From positions 1 to 34,435 of the forward strand of contig CADBNN010000114.1 of the NCBI GenBank assembly GCA_902796075.1: DNA of 34,435 nt. The letters are read 5' to 3'. The position numbers were made by a program, and so were the translations under genes. Origin of the DNA: Oscillospiraceae bacterium. Its GTDB lineage: Bacteria; Bacillota; Clostridia; Oscillospirales; Acutalibacteraceae. How positions within the stretch are numbered: position 1 is the first letter of the stretch; the number at the start of each line of letters is the position of its first letter. Below are positions 23,603-31,299 of this stretch, in pieces. The notes beneath the pieces are model-generated. The model saw only the letters and a list, made by a program, of their open reading frames with translations, had not been told where the DNA came from and searched no databases.

Positions 23603-24418
23603 ATGGCACAAGCGCAGCGGTTAGACGTGGAACTGGTTCGTCGTGCATTGGCGCCCAGCCGTTCGCGTGCGCAAGCCATGATCGGGGCAGGGCAGGTGCT
23701 GTGCAACAACACCGTTTGCCGCAAAGCAGCCATGCCCGTTTTGCCGGAGGACGAACTTGCCGTTATGCCTGATGAGCAACGTTTTGTCGGCCGCGGCGGA
23801 TTCAAACTGTTGAAAGCCATTGAAACGTTTCATATAGACCTGAACGGCGCCGTTGCGATGGACGTGGGCGCTTCTACCGGCGGTTTTACCGATTGCATGC
23901 TGCAGCACGGCGCGGCCCGTGTGTATGCGGTGGACGTGGGCTCCGGCCAGTTGGACGCAAGCCTGCGGGCGGATGAACGGGTGATTTGTATGGAAAACTG
24001 CAACGCCCGTTATTTGACCCGGGAACAGATCCCCGAACCGCTTTCTGTTATTTCGGTAGACGTTTCCTTTATTTCTCTCACCAAAGTTGTGCCGGCGCTG
24101 GTGCCGTTGCTGTGTGAAAACGGCTGTTTGGTGTGCTTGATCAAACCGCAATTTGAAGCCGGCCGCGCCCATGTTGGTAAAAACGGCGTTGTGCGCAACA
24201 GCGCCGTGCACGTGCAGGTGATAAACGACGTAGTGCAGGCCTTGACAGCGCGCGGCTTGGTTTTGACCGGCCTTACGTATTCGCCCATTCGCGGGGGCGA
24301 AGGCAATATTGAGTATTTAGCGGCGTTTGCCAAGCAAACCCGCTGTTCGGCCGCGACGCCGCTCACCCCGGAACAGGTGGTGGCGGCTGCCCACGAAACG
24401 GGAGGTGTTACCGCGTGA
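23603..24418 (+). CDS. tlyA: TlyA family rRNA (cytidine-2'-O)-methyltransferase
   Basis: 271 residues from ATG 23603 with AAAGGAG upstream. An N-terminal S4 RNA-binding domain (RLDVELVRRALAPSRSRAQAMI, FVGRGGFKLLKAIE) is joined to an FtsJ/RrmJ-like methyltransferase with motif I MDVGASTGGFTDC, DVGSGQLD and IKPQFEAGR. In mycobacteria TlyA 2'-O-methylates 16S and 23S rRNA; family proteins are often labelled hemolysins without good reason. The start is inside the end of dxs context, 2 bases after its stop. The stop overlaps nadK (GTGA). Confidence 0.92.
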   Translation: MAQAQRLDVELVRRALAPSRSRAQAMIGAGQVLCNNTVCRKAAMPVLPEDELAVMPDEQRFVGRGGFKLLKAIETFHIDLNGAVAMDVGASTGGFTDCMLQHGAARVYAVDVGSGQLDASLRADERVICMENCNARYLTREQIPEPLSVISVDVSFISLTKVVPALVPLLCENGCLVCLIKPQFEAGRAHVGKNGVVRNSAVHVQVINDVVQALTARGLVLTGLTYSPIRGGEGNIEYLAAFAKQTRCSAATPLTPEQVVAAAHETGGVTA

Positions 24419-25218
24419 AAACGGCGCTGATTGTGAAAAAAGGATCGGATGCGGCCCAACAGGCGGCCGCCAAAATGAAAGCTCAGTTAGACGCGCATGC
24501 CATTGCTGTGGTACCGGCCGACACACTCCAACAGGTCGATTTTGTTACGGCGGTGGGCGGCGACGGCACCATTATGCATGCCGCCAAGCAAGCGGCGCTG
24601 TTCAATAAACCCGTTTTAGGCGTGAACGCCGGCCATGTTGGTTTTCTGGCCGGTATGGAACCGGATGAAGCCGGCCTGCTGACCGCCTTGGCCGACGGCA
24701 ATTATCGGGTGGAAGAACGCATGCTGCTGGAAGTTATGTTTACCCAAAACGGTCAACCCGTTACGGCGCTGGCATTAAACGAAGTTGCCGTTACTCGTGG
24801 CGGGCCGGCCCGCATGCTGGATATTCAGGTGCGTGTGGGCGATCATCGGCAAATACTTTCTTACCGGGCTGACGGCCTGCTGGTGGCCACGCCCACCGGA
24901 TCTACGGCTTATTCGCTTTCGGCCGGGGGACCGGTGTTGGATCCTTCCATAGAAGGCATGGTGTTAACGCCTTTGTGCCCCTATTCTCTGCAGGCCCGTT
25001 CGCTGGTGTTTGCCGCCGACCACGTGTTGCATATCAGCGCCCGCTGTCAAGCCAAAGTGGGGGTGTATGTTTGTGTGGACGGGGAAGACCCGCTGGACGT
25101 TTCCGGGCAAGAAATCACGGTTCGCCGCGCAGTCGACCGTCGGGTGCGGTTGATCCGCTTGAAGGATGACCCCTTTTTTATCGCCTATAAGAATAAGATC
25201 ATTGACAGGAGCAACTGA
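24415..25218 (+). CDS. nadK: NAD kinase
   Basis: 267 residues with the NAD kinase hallmarks: GGDGTIMHAAK, NAGHVGFLAGMEPDE, the ALNEVAVTRG strand, and DGLLVATPTGSTAYSLSAGGP. It phosphorylates NAD to NADP in the cytoplasm. The start is GTG 24415 overlapping the tlyA stop by four bases, with the GGGAGGTG site 7-8 bases upstream. Length is typical. It is followed by argR one base later. Confidence 0.96.
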   Translation: MKTALIVKKGSDAAQQAAAKMKAQLDAHAIAVVPADTLQQVDFVTAVGGDGTIMHAAKQAALFNKPVLGVNAGHVGFLAGMEPDEAGLLTALADGNYRVEERMLLEVMFTQNGQPVTALALNEVAVTRGGPARMLDIQVRVGDHRQILSYRADGLLVATPTGSTAYSLSAGGPVLDPSIEGMVLTPLCPYSLQARSLVFAADHVLHISARCQAKVGVYVCVDGEDPLDVSGQEITVRRAVDRRVRLIRLKDDPFFIAYKNKIIDRSN

Positions 25219-25219
25219 T

Positions 25220-25669
25220 ATGAAAAAACAACGCCAGCAGGCTTTATTGCAGATCGTGGCGCAGCACGTTGTGGAAACACAGGAAGAATTGCTGCAATTT
25301 TTGCGCGACGCCGGATTTGACGTGACGCAGGCAACGATTTCGCGCGATATGAAAGAACTGCGGCTGATTAAGGCGTTGGACGCGCAGGGCCGCTACCGCT
25401 ATATGAGTCCCCCGGATGATTTGCCGGCGCCCCACAACCGCTACGCCGGTATTTTTCAAGACACGGTGATCTTTGCAGATTACGCCATGAACAATGTGGT
25501 GATCAAGTGCCACAGCGGCATGGCCAACGCCGCCTGTGCTGCGTTAGACCAAATGGACCTTTCTTCCATTGTTGGCACTTTGGCGGGTGACGATACCATT
25601 TTAGTGGTTACTCGCACGGAAGAGCAGGCCCAGCGCCTGAGTTTGGATATTCAAAATATGCTGCAATAG
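25220..25669 (+). CDS. argR: Arginine repressor ArgR
   Basis: 149 residues from ATG 25220. It has an N-terminal winged helix with EELLQFLRDAGFDVTQATISRDMKELRLIK and a C-terminal arginine-binding trimer domain ending in VGTLAGDDTILVVTR, which carries the Asp pair that senses L-arginine. ArgR controls arginine biosynthesis and catabolism, and its gene commonly precedes recN in Firmicutes without a functional link. ACAGGAGCAAC precedes the ATG, in the end of nadK. Confidence 0.95.
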   Translation: MKKQRQQALLQIVAQHVVETQEELLQFLRDAGFDVTQATISRDMKELRLIKALDAQGRYRYMSPPDDLPAPHNRYAGIFQDTVIFADYAMNNVVIKCHSGMANAACAALDQMDLSSIVGTLAGDDTILVVTRTEEQAQRLSLDIQNMLQ

Positions 25670-25730
25670 ATTCTCGTTTTGCGTTTGCTGTTTTACTTAA
25701 AGGCGGACAATGCCGAAAAGGTGATGGATC

Positions 25731-27401
25731 GTGTTACGTTCGCTTCAAATTGAAAATGTGGCGGTTATTGAAAAAGCCCAAATCGATTTCGACGACGGTT
25801 TTTGCGCCTTGACCGGCGAAACCGGCGCCGGTAAATCGATTTTGATCGATTCACTCAGCGCCGTGTTGGGCAGCCGCACGTCAAAAGACCTGGTGCGCCG
25901 CGGCAGCGAACGCGCCGCCGTTACCGCGTTGTTCGAAGAGTGTTCCGCCGTTGTGATGGAACTGCTCAAGGAAATGGGCTTTGCCGCGGATGACAACAGC
26001 CTGTTATTGCAACGCATTATCACGGCGGACGGCCGCACCACCTGCCGCATCAACGGCTATCCGGCCAACGCGACCGTGATACGCCGGTTGGCGGTCCATT
26101 TGGTCAACATTTACGGCCAGCAGGAAAATCATGTTTTGCTGGATCCTGCCGGCCACGTGGATTTTGTAGACCGGTTGCTGGACGATGACGCGCTGGTATT
26201 TCGATACCAACAAGCCTATAAGTCTTTGCGTGTGTTTGAAGCCGAACGGGACGCTTTGCAGATGAACGAAGCCGACAAAGCCCGCCGGATCGATATGCTC
26301 AAGTATCAAGTGAATGAATTAACGGCCGCCAATTTGCAAATAGGCGAATATGAACAACTGCAGGCCAGGCAAAAGGCCATTGCCAACGCCGAAAAGATCG
26401 CCGCCGCGTTTGCCGGCGTAATGGCTATGCTGGACGGCGACGGGGAACAGGCCGGCGCTGTGGATCTGACCCGTTCTGCAGCCGAACAGTTGGCTGAATG
26501 CTCACGCTATTTGAATGTGGCCGAACAAAGCGAACGGCTTACCTCTATGGGCTATGAACTGGAAGCCCTGCGCGATGAGATACGCGGCCTGGCGGACGAT
26601 TTGATGTTTGACCCGCAAGAGCAGGCAGCGTTGGAAGAACGGCTGGACGTGTTGTATCATCTGGCTCGTAAATACGGCTCTAACGAAGAAGATATGCTGG
26701 CATTTTTGCAGAAGGCGCAGGATGAACTGGACGCGCTGGAACGCACGGATGAAGCGATGCAGGCGCTTAACGGTCAAATCGACGCCGCGTTAAAACACGC
26801 GCAGGATCTGGCGGCTGAACTTCGGGCGCAGCGGCATGCGGCGGCAAAAAAACTGGACGCGGCCGTGGCGGAAGAACTGCGCTTTTTGAATATGCCGGAC
26901 GTGGCGTTCAAAACTTCGTTTACCGAATGCGCCCTGTATAACGGCGGCAGCGAAAGAGTGGAGTTCTTGATTTCCGCCAACCCGGGCGAGCCTCCCAAAC
27001 CGTTGGCAAAAATTGCTTCCGGCGGCGAACTTTCCCGCATCATGTTGGCCATCATCAGCGCGCTTACGCAAAAAGACGACGTGAGCACTATGATTTTCGA
27101 CGAAATAGACGCCGGCATCAGCGGCCGCGCCGCTTTAAAGGTGGGGGACAGACTGAAAAAAACAGCCAAGGGCCGGCAGGTGATATGCATTACCCATCTG
27201 GCCCAGATCGCCGCCAAAGCAGACGCCCATTACTTAATAGAAAAAACCGTGCGGGAGGGTCGCGCCGTTACGTCGGTCACCCGGTTACTCGGCAATGACC
27301 GCCTGCAGGAGCTTGCCCGCATCATCGGCGGCCCATCGGCTACCGAAGCGGCCCTGCAGACCGCCCGAGAACTGATAGAAGAATCGAACGATCAACAATA
27401 G
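25731..27401 (+). CDS. recN: DNA repair protein RecN
   Basis: 556 residues, the usual length. It is an SMC-like ATPase: Walker A GETGAGKS near residue 33, a long coiled-coil region (about 160-370), the ABC signature ASGGELSRIMLAI and Walker B MIFDEIDAGISGRAA, then ICITHLAQIAAKAD. It acts early in double-strand-break repair. The start is GTG 25731 with AAAAGGTGAT upstream, giving the typical M-L-x-x-L-x-I-x-N-x-A-V. A 61-base gap after argR shows no clear promoter or terminator. Confidence 0.96.
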   Translation: MLRSLQIENVAVIEKAQIDFDDGFCALTGETGAGKSILIDSLSAVLGSRTSKDLVRRGSERAAVTALFEECSAVVMELLKEMGFAADDNSLLLQRIITADGRTTCRINGYPANATVIRRLAVHLVNIYGQQENHVLLDPAGHVDFVDRLLDDDALVFRYQQAYKSLRVFEAERDALQMNEADKARRIDMLKYQVNELTAANLQIGEYEQLQARQKAIANAEKIAAAFAGVMAMLDGDGEQAGAVDLTRSAAEQLAECSRYLNVAEQSERLTSMGYELEALRDEIRGLADDLMFDPQEQAALEERLDVLYHLARKYGSNEEDMLAFLQKAQDELDALERTDEAMQALNGQIDAALKHAQDLAAELRAQRHAAAKKLDAAVAEELRFLNMPDVAFKTSFTECALYNGGSERVEFLISANPGEPPKPLAKIASGGELSRIMLAIISALTQKDDVSTMIFDEIDAGISGRAALKVGDRLKKTAKGRQVICITHLAQIAAKADAHYLIEKTVREGRAVTSVTRLLGNDRLQELARIIGGPSATEAALQTARELIEESNDQQ

Positions 27402-27416
27402 ATAGGAGTAGTTTTA

Positions 27417-28640
27417 ATGACGTTATATGAAGAACTGGTGGCCCGCGGGCTGATCGCGCAGGTTACCAATGAAGAAGAGATCCGATCGATGATCAACGCC
27501 GGCAAAGCCACTTTTTATATCGGTTTTGACTGCACGGCCGATAGTTTGACCGCCGGTCATTTTATGGCGCTTACGCTGATGAAACGCCTGCAAATGGCTG
27601 GTAATAAGCCGGTTGCGCTCATCGGCGGCGGCACCACCATGATCGGCGACCCTTCCGGCCGCACCGACATGCGCAAAATGCTCACCCGGGAAGACATTGA
27701 CCATAACGCCGCCTGTTTTAAGCGGCAGATGGAACGGTTTATCGATTTTTCCGACGGCAAAGCCATGATGGTGAACAACGCCGACTGGCTGTTGAGCCTG
27801 AATTATGTGGAATTGCTGCGGGAAGTCGGCGCCTGTTTTTCGGTGAACAATATGCTGCGAGCGGAATGCTATAAACAGCGTATGGAAAAGGGCTTGTCTT
27901 TTTTGGAATTCAATTATATGATCATGCAGTCGTATGATTTTTATTATCTGTTCCAGCACTATGGCTGCAATATGCAGTTTGGCGGCGACGATCAATGGTC
28001 AAATATGCTGGGCGGCACCGAGCTTATACGCAAAAAGTTGGGCAAAGACGCTCACGCTATGACGATCACGCTGCTGACCGATTCCAACGGCAACAAAATG
28101 GGCAAAACCGCCGGCAACGCCGTGTGGCTGGATCCTGCCAAAACGACGCCGTATGATTTTTATCAATACTGGCGCAACGTGGGCGACGGCGACGTGATAA
28201 AATGCATGAAAATGCTCACCTTTGTGCCGCTGGATGAGATCGAGCAACTGAGCAAGGCTGAAGGCAGCGAATTGAACGCCGTGAAAGAGCGGCTGGCATG
28301 GGAACTCACCGCTATGGTGCACGGCAATGAAGAAGCTGACAAGGCGCAGCAGGCTGCCCGCGCTTTGTTTGGCGGCGGCGGCGATTTGCAAGACGTGCCT
28401 GCCACCCAACTGACCGACGCGGATTTTTCCGATGGCGGTATTGCCGTTTCCGATTTGCTGGTGCGCTGCGGTTTGGCCGGCTCAAAAGGGGAGGCCAAGC
28501 GGCTTATTCAGCAAGGCGGCATTGCGGTGAACGATGAAAAGATCGCCGATCCCTTTGCCACGGTGCCGGCTGCTGCTTTTGCCGAGGGATATGCTATGAT
28601 CAAAAAAGGAAAAAAGACCTATCACAAGGCGCTTAAATAG
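27417..28640 (+). CDS. tyrS: Tyrosyl-tRNA synthetase
   Basis: 407 residues, a class I synthetase of the bacterial TyrS type. The HIGH-equivalent region is GFDCTADSLTAGHF, the KMSKS loop appears as KMGKT at 227-231, and a C-terminal S4 domain starts around SDLLVRCGLAGSKGEAKRLIQQGGIAVN. It charges tRNA-Tyr. TyrS genes of Firmicutes are often preceded by a T-box leader; here only 15 bases separate it from recN, which contain a TAGGAG site but no room for a leader, so control is presumably through the operon promoters. It ends at a strong terminator. Confidence 0.96.
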   Translation: MTLYEELVARGLIAQVTNEEEIRSMINAGKATFYIGFDCTADSLTAGHFMALTLMKRLQMAGNKPVALIGGGTTMIGDPSGRTDMRKMLTREDIDHNAACFKRQMERFIDFSDGKAMMVNNADWLLSLNYVELLREVGACFSVNNMLRAECYKQRMEKGLSFLEFNYMIMQSYDFYYLFQHYGCNMQFGGDDQWSNMLGGTELIRKKLGKDAHAMTITLLTDSNGNKMGKTAGNAVWLDPAKTTPYDFYQYWRNVGDGDVIKCMKMLTFVPLDEIEQLSKAEGSELNAVKERLAWELTAMVHGNEEADKAQQAARALFGGGGDLQDVPATQLTDADFSDGGIAVSDLLVRCGLAGSKGEAKRLIQQGGIAVNDEKIADPFATVPAAAFAEGYAMIKKGKKTYHKALK

Positions 28641-28652
28641 GCCAAAAGCACA

Positions 28653-28687
28653 AAAACGCCGCTTACCCGACCGGTAAGCGGCGTTTT
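28653..28687. terminator. Bidirectional terminator between tyrS and trmO
   Basis: A 15-bp perfect stem (AAAACGCCGCTTACC / GGTAAGCGGCGTTTT) with a CGACC loop and T-runs on both strands. It serves tyrS on the + strand and trmO on the - strand, which converge here. Confidence 0.9.
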
Positions 28688-28692
28688 ATTTG

Positions 28693-29361
28693 TTAATCGA
28701 TTTTGGTAACAGTTTGCACGGTAAGCGTTTGGTTTGCTACCGTGAATTGAACGTTAAAACCGGCAAAGTGCATGCCATAAACACGTGCCGGGTCGCTGAC
28801 ATAGGCGGGACGCGGGTCTTGCGCTAACACGTTAACCAGCGCCGAACGCAAATGCTCTGGCATAACCGCCAGCACATCCGGCGTGGCAACAACTGCCAGC
28901 GGATGCCATTCGGTTGCCGCGGCAAAACCACCGGTGGCGGCGGGAATACAATCAGCATAAGGCAAATATGGCTTTATATCGTAAATCGGCGTGCCGTTCA
29001 TTAAATCAGCGCCAGCCACAATCAGTTCCGGACCGTTTGCCTGCCGTATGGCTACCAGCCGCACCACAGAAAGACCAATCGGGTTAGGCCGAAAGGGTGA
29101 ACGGGTGGCAAACACCCCCATGCGTTTGTTGCCTCCCAGACGGGGCGGCCGCACCGTGGGAGACCAGCCCTCGCGTTTGGCCTTGGAAAACTCCCATAAT
29201 ATCCAAATGTGAGAAAAATCTTCCAGTCCGCGCACCGCTTCCGGGTCCCGGTATGCCGGTTCAAACACAATGCGGCCCCGCAATTCCTCCACCAGTCCGC
29301 TTTGGCGCGGAATGCCGAATTTGTCGTTAAACTCCGTTTCAATAAACGCAATAGGCTGCAT
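28693..29361 (-). CDS. trmO: TrmO family tRNA (t6A37) N6-methyltransferase
   Basis: 222 residues. The TrmO (YaeB/TsaA) signatures are present: an initial P-I-A-x-I-E-T-E, FGIPRQSGLV, DFSHIWILWEFS, the PPRLGGNKRMGVFATRSPFRPNPIGLSVVRL block, and DIKPYLPYAD. In E. coli TrmO methylates t6A at position 37 of tRNA-Thr using SAM and a beta-barrel rather than a Rossmann fold. Compared with E. coli TrmO the C-terminal half is similar in length. AAGGAGGG lies 8 bases before the start. The gene is downstream of rnpB on the same strand, with a terminator-like hairpin between them and no own promoter seen. Confidence 0.88.
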   Translation of the reverse strand: MQPIAFIETEFNDKFGIPRQSGLVEELRGRIVFEPAYRDPEAVRGLEDFSHIWILWEFSKAKREGWSPTVRPPRLGGNKRMGVFATRSPFRPNPIGLSVVRLVAIRQANGPELIVAGADLMNGTPIYDIKPYLPYADCIPAATGGFAAATEWHPLAVVATPDVLAVMPEHLRSALVNVLAQDPRPAYVSDPARVYGMHFAGFNVQFTVANQTLTVQTVTKID

Positions 29362-29379
29362 GGTGCGTTCCCTCCTTAC

Positions 29380-29409
29380 AAAATTCGGCTATACTTTCGT
29401 ATAGCCGAA
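29380..29409 (-). terminator. Terminator-like hairpin between rnpB and trmO
   Basis: A perfect 11-bp stem (TTCGGCTATAC / GTATAGCCGAA) with a four-base loop, followed on the minus strand by TTTTG. It starts within a few bases of the rnpB 3' end, and its T-run is only 18 bases from the trmO start. The T-run is short, so some read-through is plausible. Confidence 0.75.
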
Positions 29410-29410
29410 C

Positions 29411-29744
29411 ATGTGACTGGGCCTGTAAGCCGAGTTCTGTTAAAAACGGTCATCTATCTCGACGCCGGATTGCTCCGGTCGCTCCAGCCGTCTGTTGAAA
29501 CACACCGGGCCGGTGTATCGTTTCGGTCGACGTTGCTCCGGATAGGGTTTGCATGGCCGTGCGGTCTCCCGCACGCCGGTGAGCTCTTACCTCGCCTTTC
29601 CACCCTTGCCGGCAAAAACCGGCGGTATCTCTCTGTTGCACTTTCCCTAAGGTCACCCTCGGCGGCCGTTAGCCGTTATCCTGCCCTGGGGAGCTCGGAC
29701 TTTCCTCATGGGTTGCCCCACGCGACCGTTCAGCCCACTCACAC
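29411..29744 (-). ncRNA. rnpB: RNase P RNA component, class A
   Basis: About 335 bases on the minus strand. The 5' conserved region reads GAGGAAAGTCCG (near 29700) and the 3' end has ACAGAACTCGGCTTA, the universal end signature of bacterial RNase P RNA. Between them are AGGGAAAGTGCAACAGAGA, GGTGGAAAGGCGAGGTAAGAGCTCACCGG and AACCCTATCCGGAGCAA, all typical of class A. The ends GTGAGTGGGC-TG and CAGGCCCAGTCAC can pair as helix P1. It is the catalytic RNA that trims tRNA 5' ends. Protein-like readings on either strand here are spurious. End points are estimated to within a few bases. Confidence 0.95.
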
Positions 29745-29749
29745 TCAAA

Positions 29750-29778
29750 AGTATAGACAAATCGGGCGATTTTGTCAA
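29750..29778 (-). promoter_or_regulatory. Strong sigma-A promoter of rnpB
   Basis: On the minus strand, TTGACA (29778-29773), a 17-base spacer and TATACT (29755-29750). The predicted start, about 29743, coincides with the predicted 5' end of the RNA. Confidence 0.88.
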
Positions 29779-29824
29779 GTATTTTCCGGGACAGCCCTGC
29801 ATAAGCATAAAACGAGGTGAGTGC

Positions 29825-30682
29825 ATGAAACACGAATGGAACTGGGACGATTTGCCCCTTTCGGAGACAACGGAACAAACAAATCCCGCGCAGACGGAAC
29901 GAACACAACCCAAACCGAAAACCGGCGACCCGTTGGTGCGCTATGTGTTTTCTCAATTTGCGGTTTGCCTGGCGGCGCTTGCCGCCGTGGCGGTCATTAC
30001 CTTGTTGGGAGGCGACGTATACCGCAACGTGCGGGATAAATATATCGATTTGTTTTGCGACCCTACCACGGTGGACGAAGTGGTGGACGTGCTCAGCCGC
30101 CGCCTGCAAACCGAAAGCGCGCCTGCGGCGGTAACACCCACCGAAACGGCGCGGCCGGAGAAGACGGAAAACCATGCGTCTTCCTTCCGCTCTCTGCAGC
30201 CGGTCGCGAGCGAAAAAAACGCGTCCGCAACGCTCGCCGCCCAAGCGCCTGTGGCCACAACGGCTAACCTTACGCGTCAAACAGTCGCCGCAAATCAAAT
30301 GGCACTGCCGGTCCATGGCAACGTAACGTCGGAATTCGGCTATCGACTGCATCCGATTTACGGTACCACTTTGTTTCATGGCGGGGTGGACATCGGCGCC
30401 GAGTTGGGCAGCGACGTATGTGCGGCGTTAGACGGAGAAGTCGTAACGGCTGAATACAGCGAATCATACGGCAATTATATTGTGGTGGATCACGGCGGCG
30501 GCTTTCAGACGGTTTACGGCCATTGCAGTAAACTGCTGGTGCAGGAAGGCGACCGGGTGAAAAAGGGCCAGACCATAGCACTGGTGGGGAGCACAGGGGT
30601 TTCCACCGGTCCGCATTTACATTTTGAAGTGCGCAGCGGCGGGCAAAAGATCGATCCACGCTGGCTGATCGACTTGGAATGA
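29825..30682 (+). CDS. M23/LytM-domain membrane protein, probable SpoIVFA
   Basis: 285 residues: cytoplasmic N-terminus (polar, 1-38), a membrane helix at about 39-62, a linker rich in Ala/Thr/Glu, and a LytM/M23 domain at about 160-281. All zinc and catalytic residues are present: the H-x3-D in FHGGVDIG, the histidine of YGH and the HLH pair (GPHLHF). The gene overlaps, by four bases, a small M50 protease resembling SpoIVFB; this pairing is the spoIVFA-spoIVFB arrangement, in which SpoIVFA holds SpoIVFB inactive on the outer forespore membrane. A SpoIIQ-like endopeptidase is the main alternative. ATG 29825 is preceded by GAGGTGAG. Confidence 0.78.
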   Translation: MKHEWNWDDLPLSETTEQTNPAQTERTQPKPKTGDPLVRYVFSQFAVCLAALAAVAVITLLGGDVYRNVRDKYIDLFCDPTTVDEVVDVLSRRLQTESAPAAVTPTETARPEKTENHASSFRSLQPVASEKNASATLAAQAPVATTANLTRQTVAANQMALPVHGNVTSEFGYRLHPIYGTTLFHGGVDIGAELGSDVCAALDGEVVTAEYSESYGNYIVVDHGGGFQTVYGHCSKLLVQEGDRVKKGQTIALVGSTGVSTGPHLHFEVRSGGQKIDPRWLIDLE

Positions 30683-31269
30683 ATTTCACTGTCGGGCGCT
30701 GCCGTTTCAGCATTAGCCCACTGTTTTCAGCCATGGCAGCTCTGCTGCTGTTGATTGATACGACCGGCATGATGCCGGCGCTGTTGGGCGCCATGCTTTT
30801 GCACGAAGCCGGCCATTTTTGCGTTATGCTCGCCTTCGGCTGCCCACCCGCGGCAGTGCGGCTGCATTTGTTTGAGGTTGCCATTAACGCGCCGGTGGCT
30901 TCGCTTTCTCCTTTTAGGCAGGGGTTGGTTGCCGCCGGCGGTTTGCTGGTTAACACAGCGGCGGCGTGTGTGTGCACCGGCCGTTTCGGCACGGCCAACT
31001 GGCTGCTGGCCGTGGCCAACGGATTGCCGCTGTATTCACTGGACGGCTATCAACTGCTGGCGGCGGTTTTGTTTGGCGCCAAACGCCGCTGTTTGATATT
31101 GGCGATCGTAAGCACAACGGCCGCCGTTTGCATGGCCGGCGCGATCGGTTTGTATTGCTGGCGTTTTCACGATCCGCTTCCGCTGTTGTATCTGATCTAT
31201 CTTGTTTTGCTTGTGCTGCGCGGCAAAAAGGCGAAAAACTGTCTTGCATCTGCGGGGGGAATGGTGTAA
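30679..31269 (+). CDS. SpoIVFB-like site-2 (M50) intramembrane protease
   Basis: 196 residues, multi-pass. The zinc motif HEAGH is at 42-46, and the third ligand region ANGLPLYSLDGYQ gives Asp122. Intramembrane cleavage of pro-sigma-K by SpoIVFB uses exactly these residues. The protein is shorter than Bacillus SpoIVFB (~290) because the C-terminal CBS domain is missing; compact forms occur in other clostridia. The ATG overlaps the upstream stop (ATGA), and the encoded partner there is SpoIVFA-like. Whether sigma-K is its substrate in this organism is inference. The last residues after the final helix are polar. Confidence 0.82.
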   Translation: MNFTVGRCRFSISPLFSAMAALLLLIDTTGMMPALLGAMLLHEAGHFCVMLAFGCPPAAVRLHLFEVAINAPVASLSPFRQGLVAAGGLLVNTAAACVCTGRFGTANWLLAVANGLPLYSLDGYQLLAAVLFGAKRRCLILAIVSTTAAVCMAGAIGLYCWRFHDPLPLLYLIYLVLLVLRGKKAKNCLASAGGMV

Positions 31270-31272
31270 ACT
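31244..31272 (+). promoter_or_regulatory. Possible sigma-A promoter for the radical SAM gene
   Basis: TTGCAT (31244-31249), a 17-base spacer and TAAACT (31267-31272) at the end of the M50 gene, 27 bases before the next start. Moderate match. Confidence 0.4.
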
Positions 31273-31299
31273 AAAAGAAAAAACAGGAATGGTGTATGC

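Noticed and set aside
27402..27416. T-box leader before tyrS
   Set aside because: Only 15 bases separate recN and tyrS, so there is no room for a T-box.
29779..29813. Sigma-E-like sequence before the SpoIVFA-like gene (GTATTTT, 14 bases, CATAAGCA)
   Set aside because: Only 5/7 and 5/8 matches, and the start would fall on the ribosome site. Too weak to list.
29450..29820. Open frames on both strands across 29.4-29.8 kb
   Set aside because: The stretch is the RNase P RNA gene with its promoter; the frames have no protein character.
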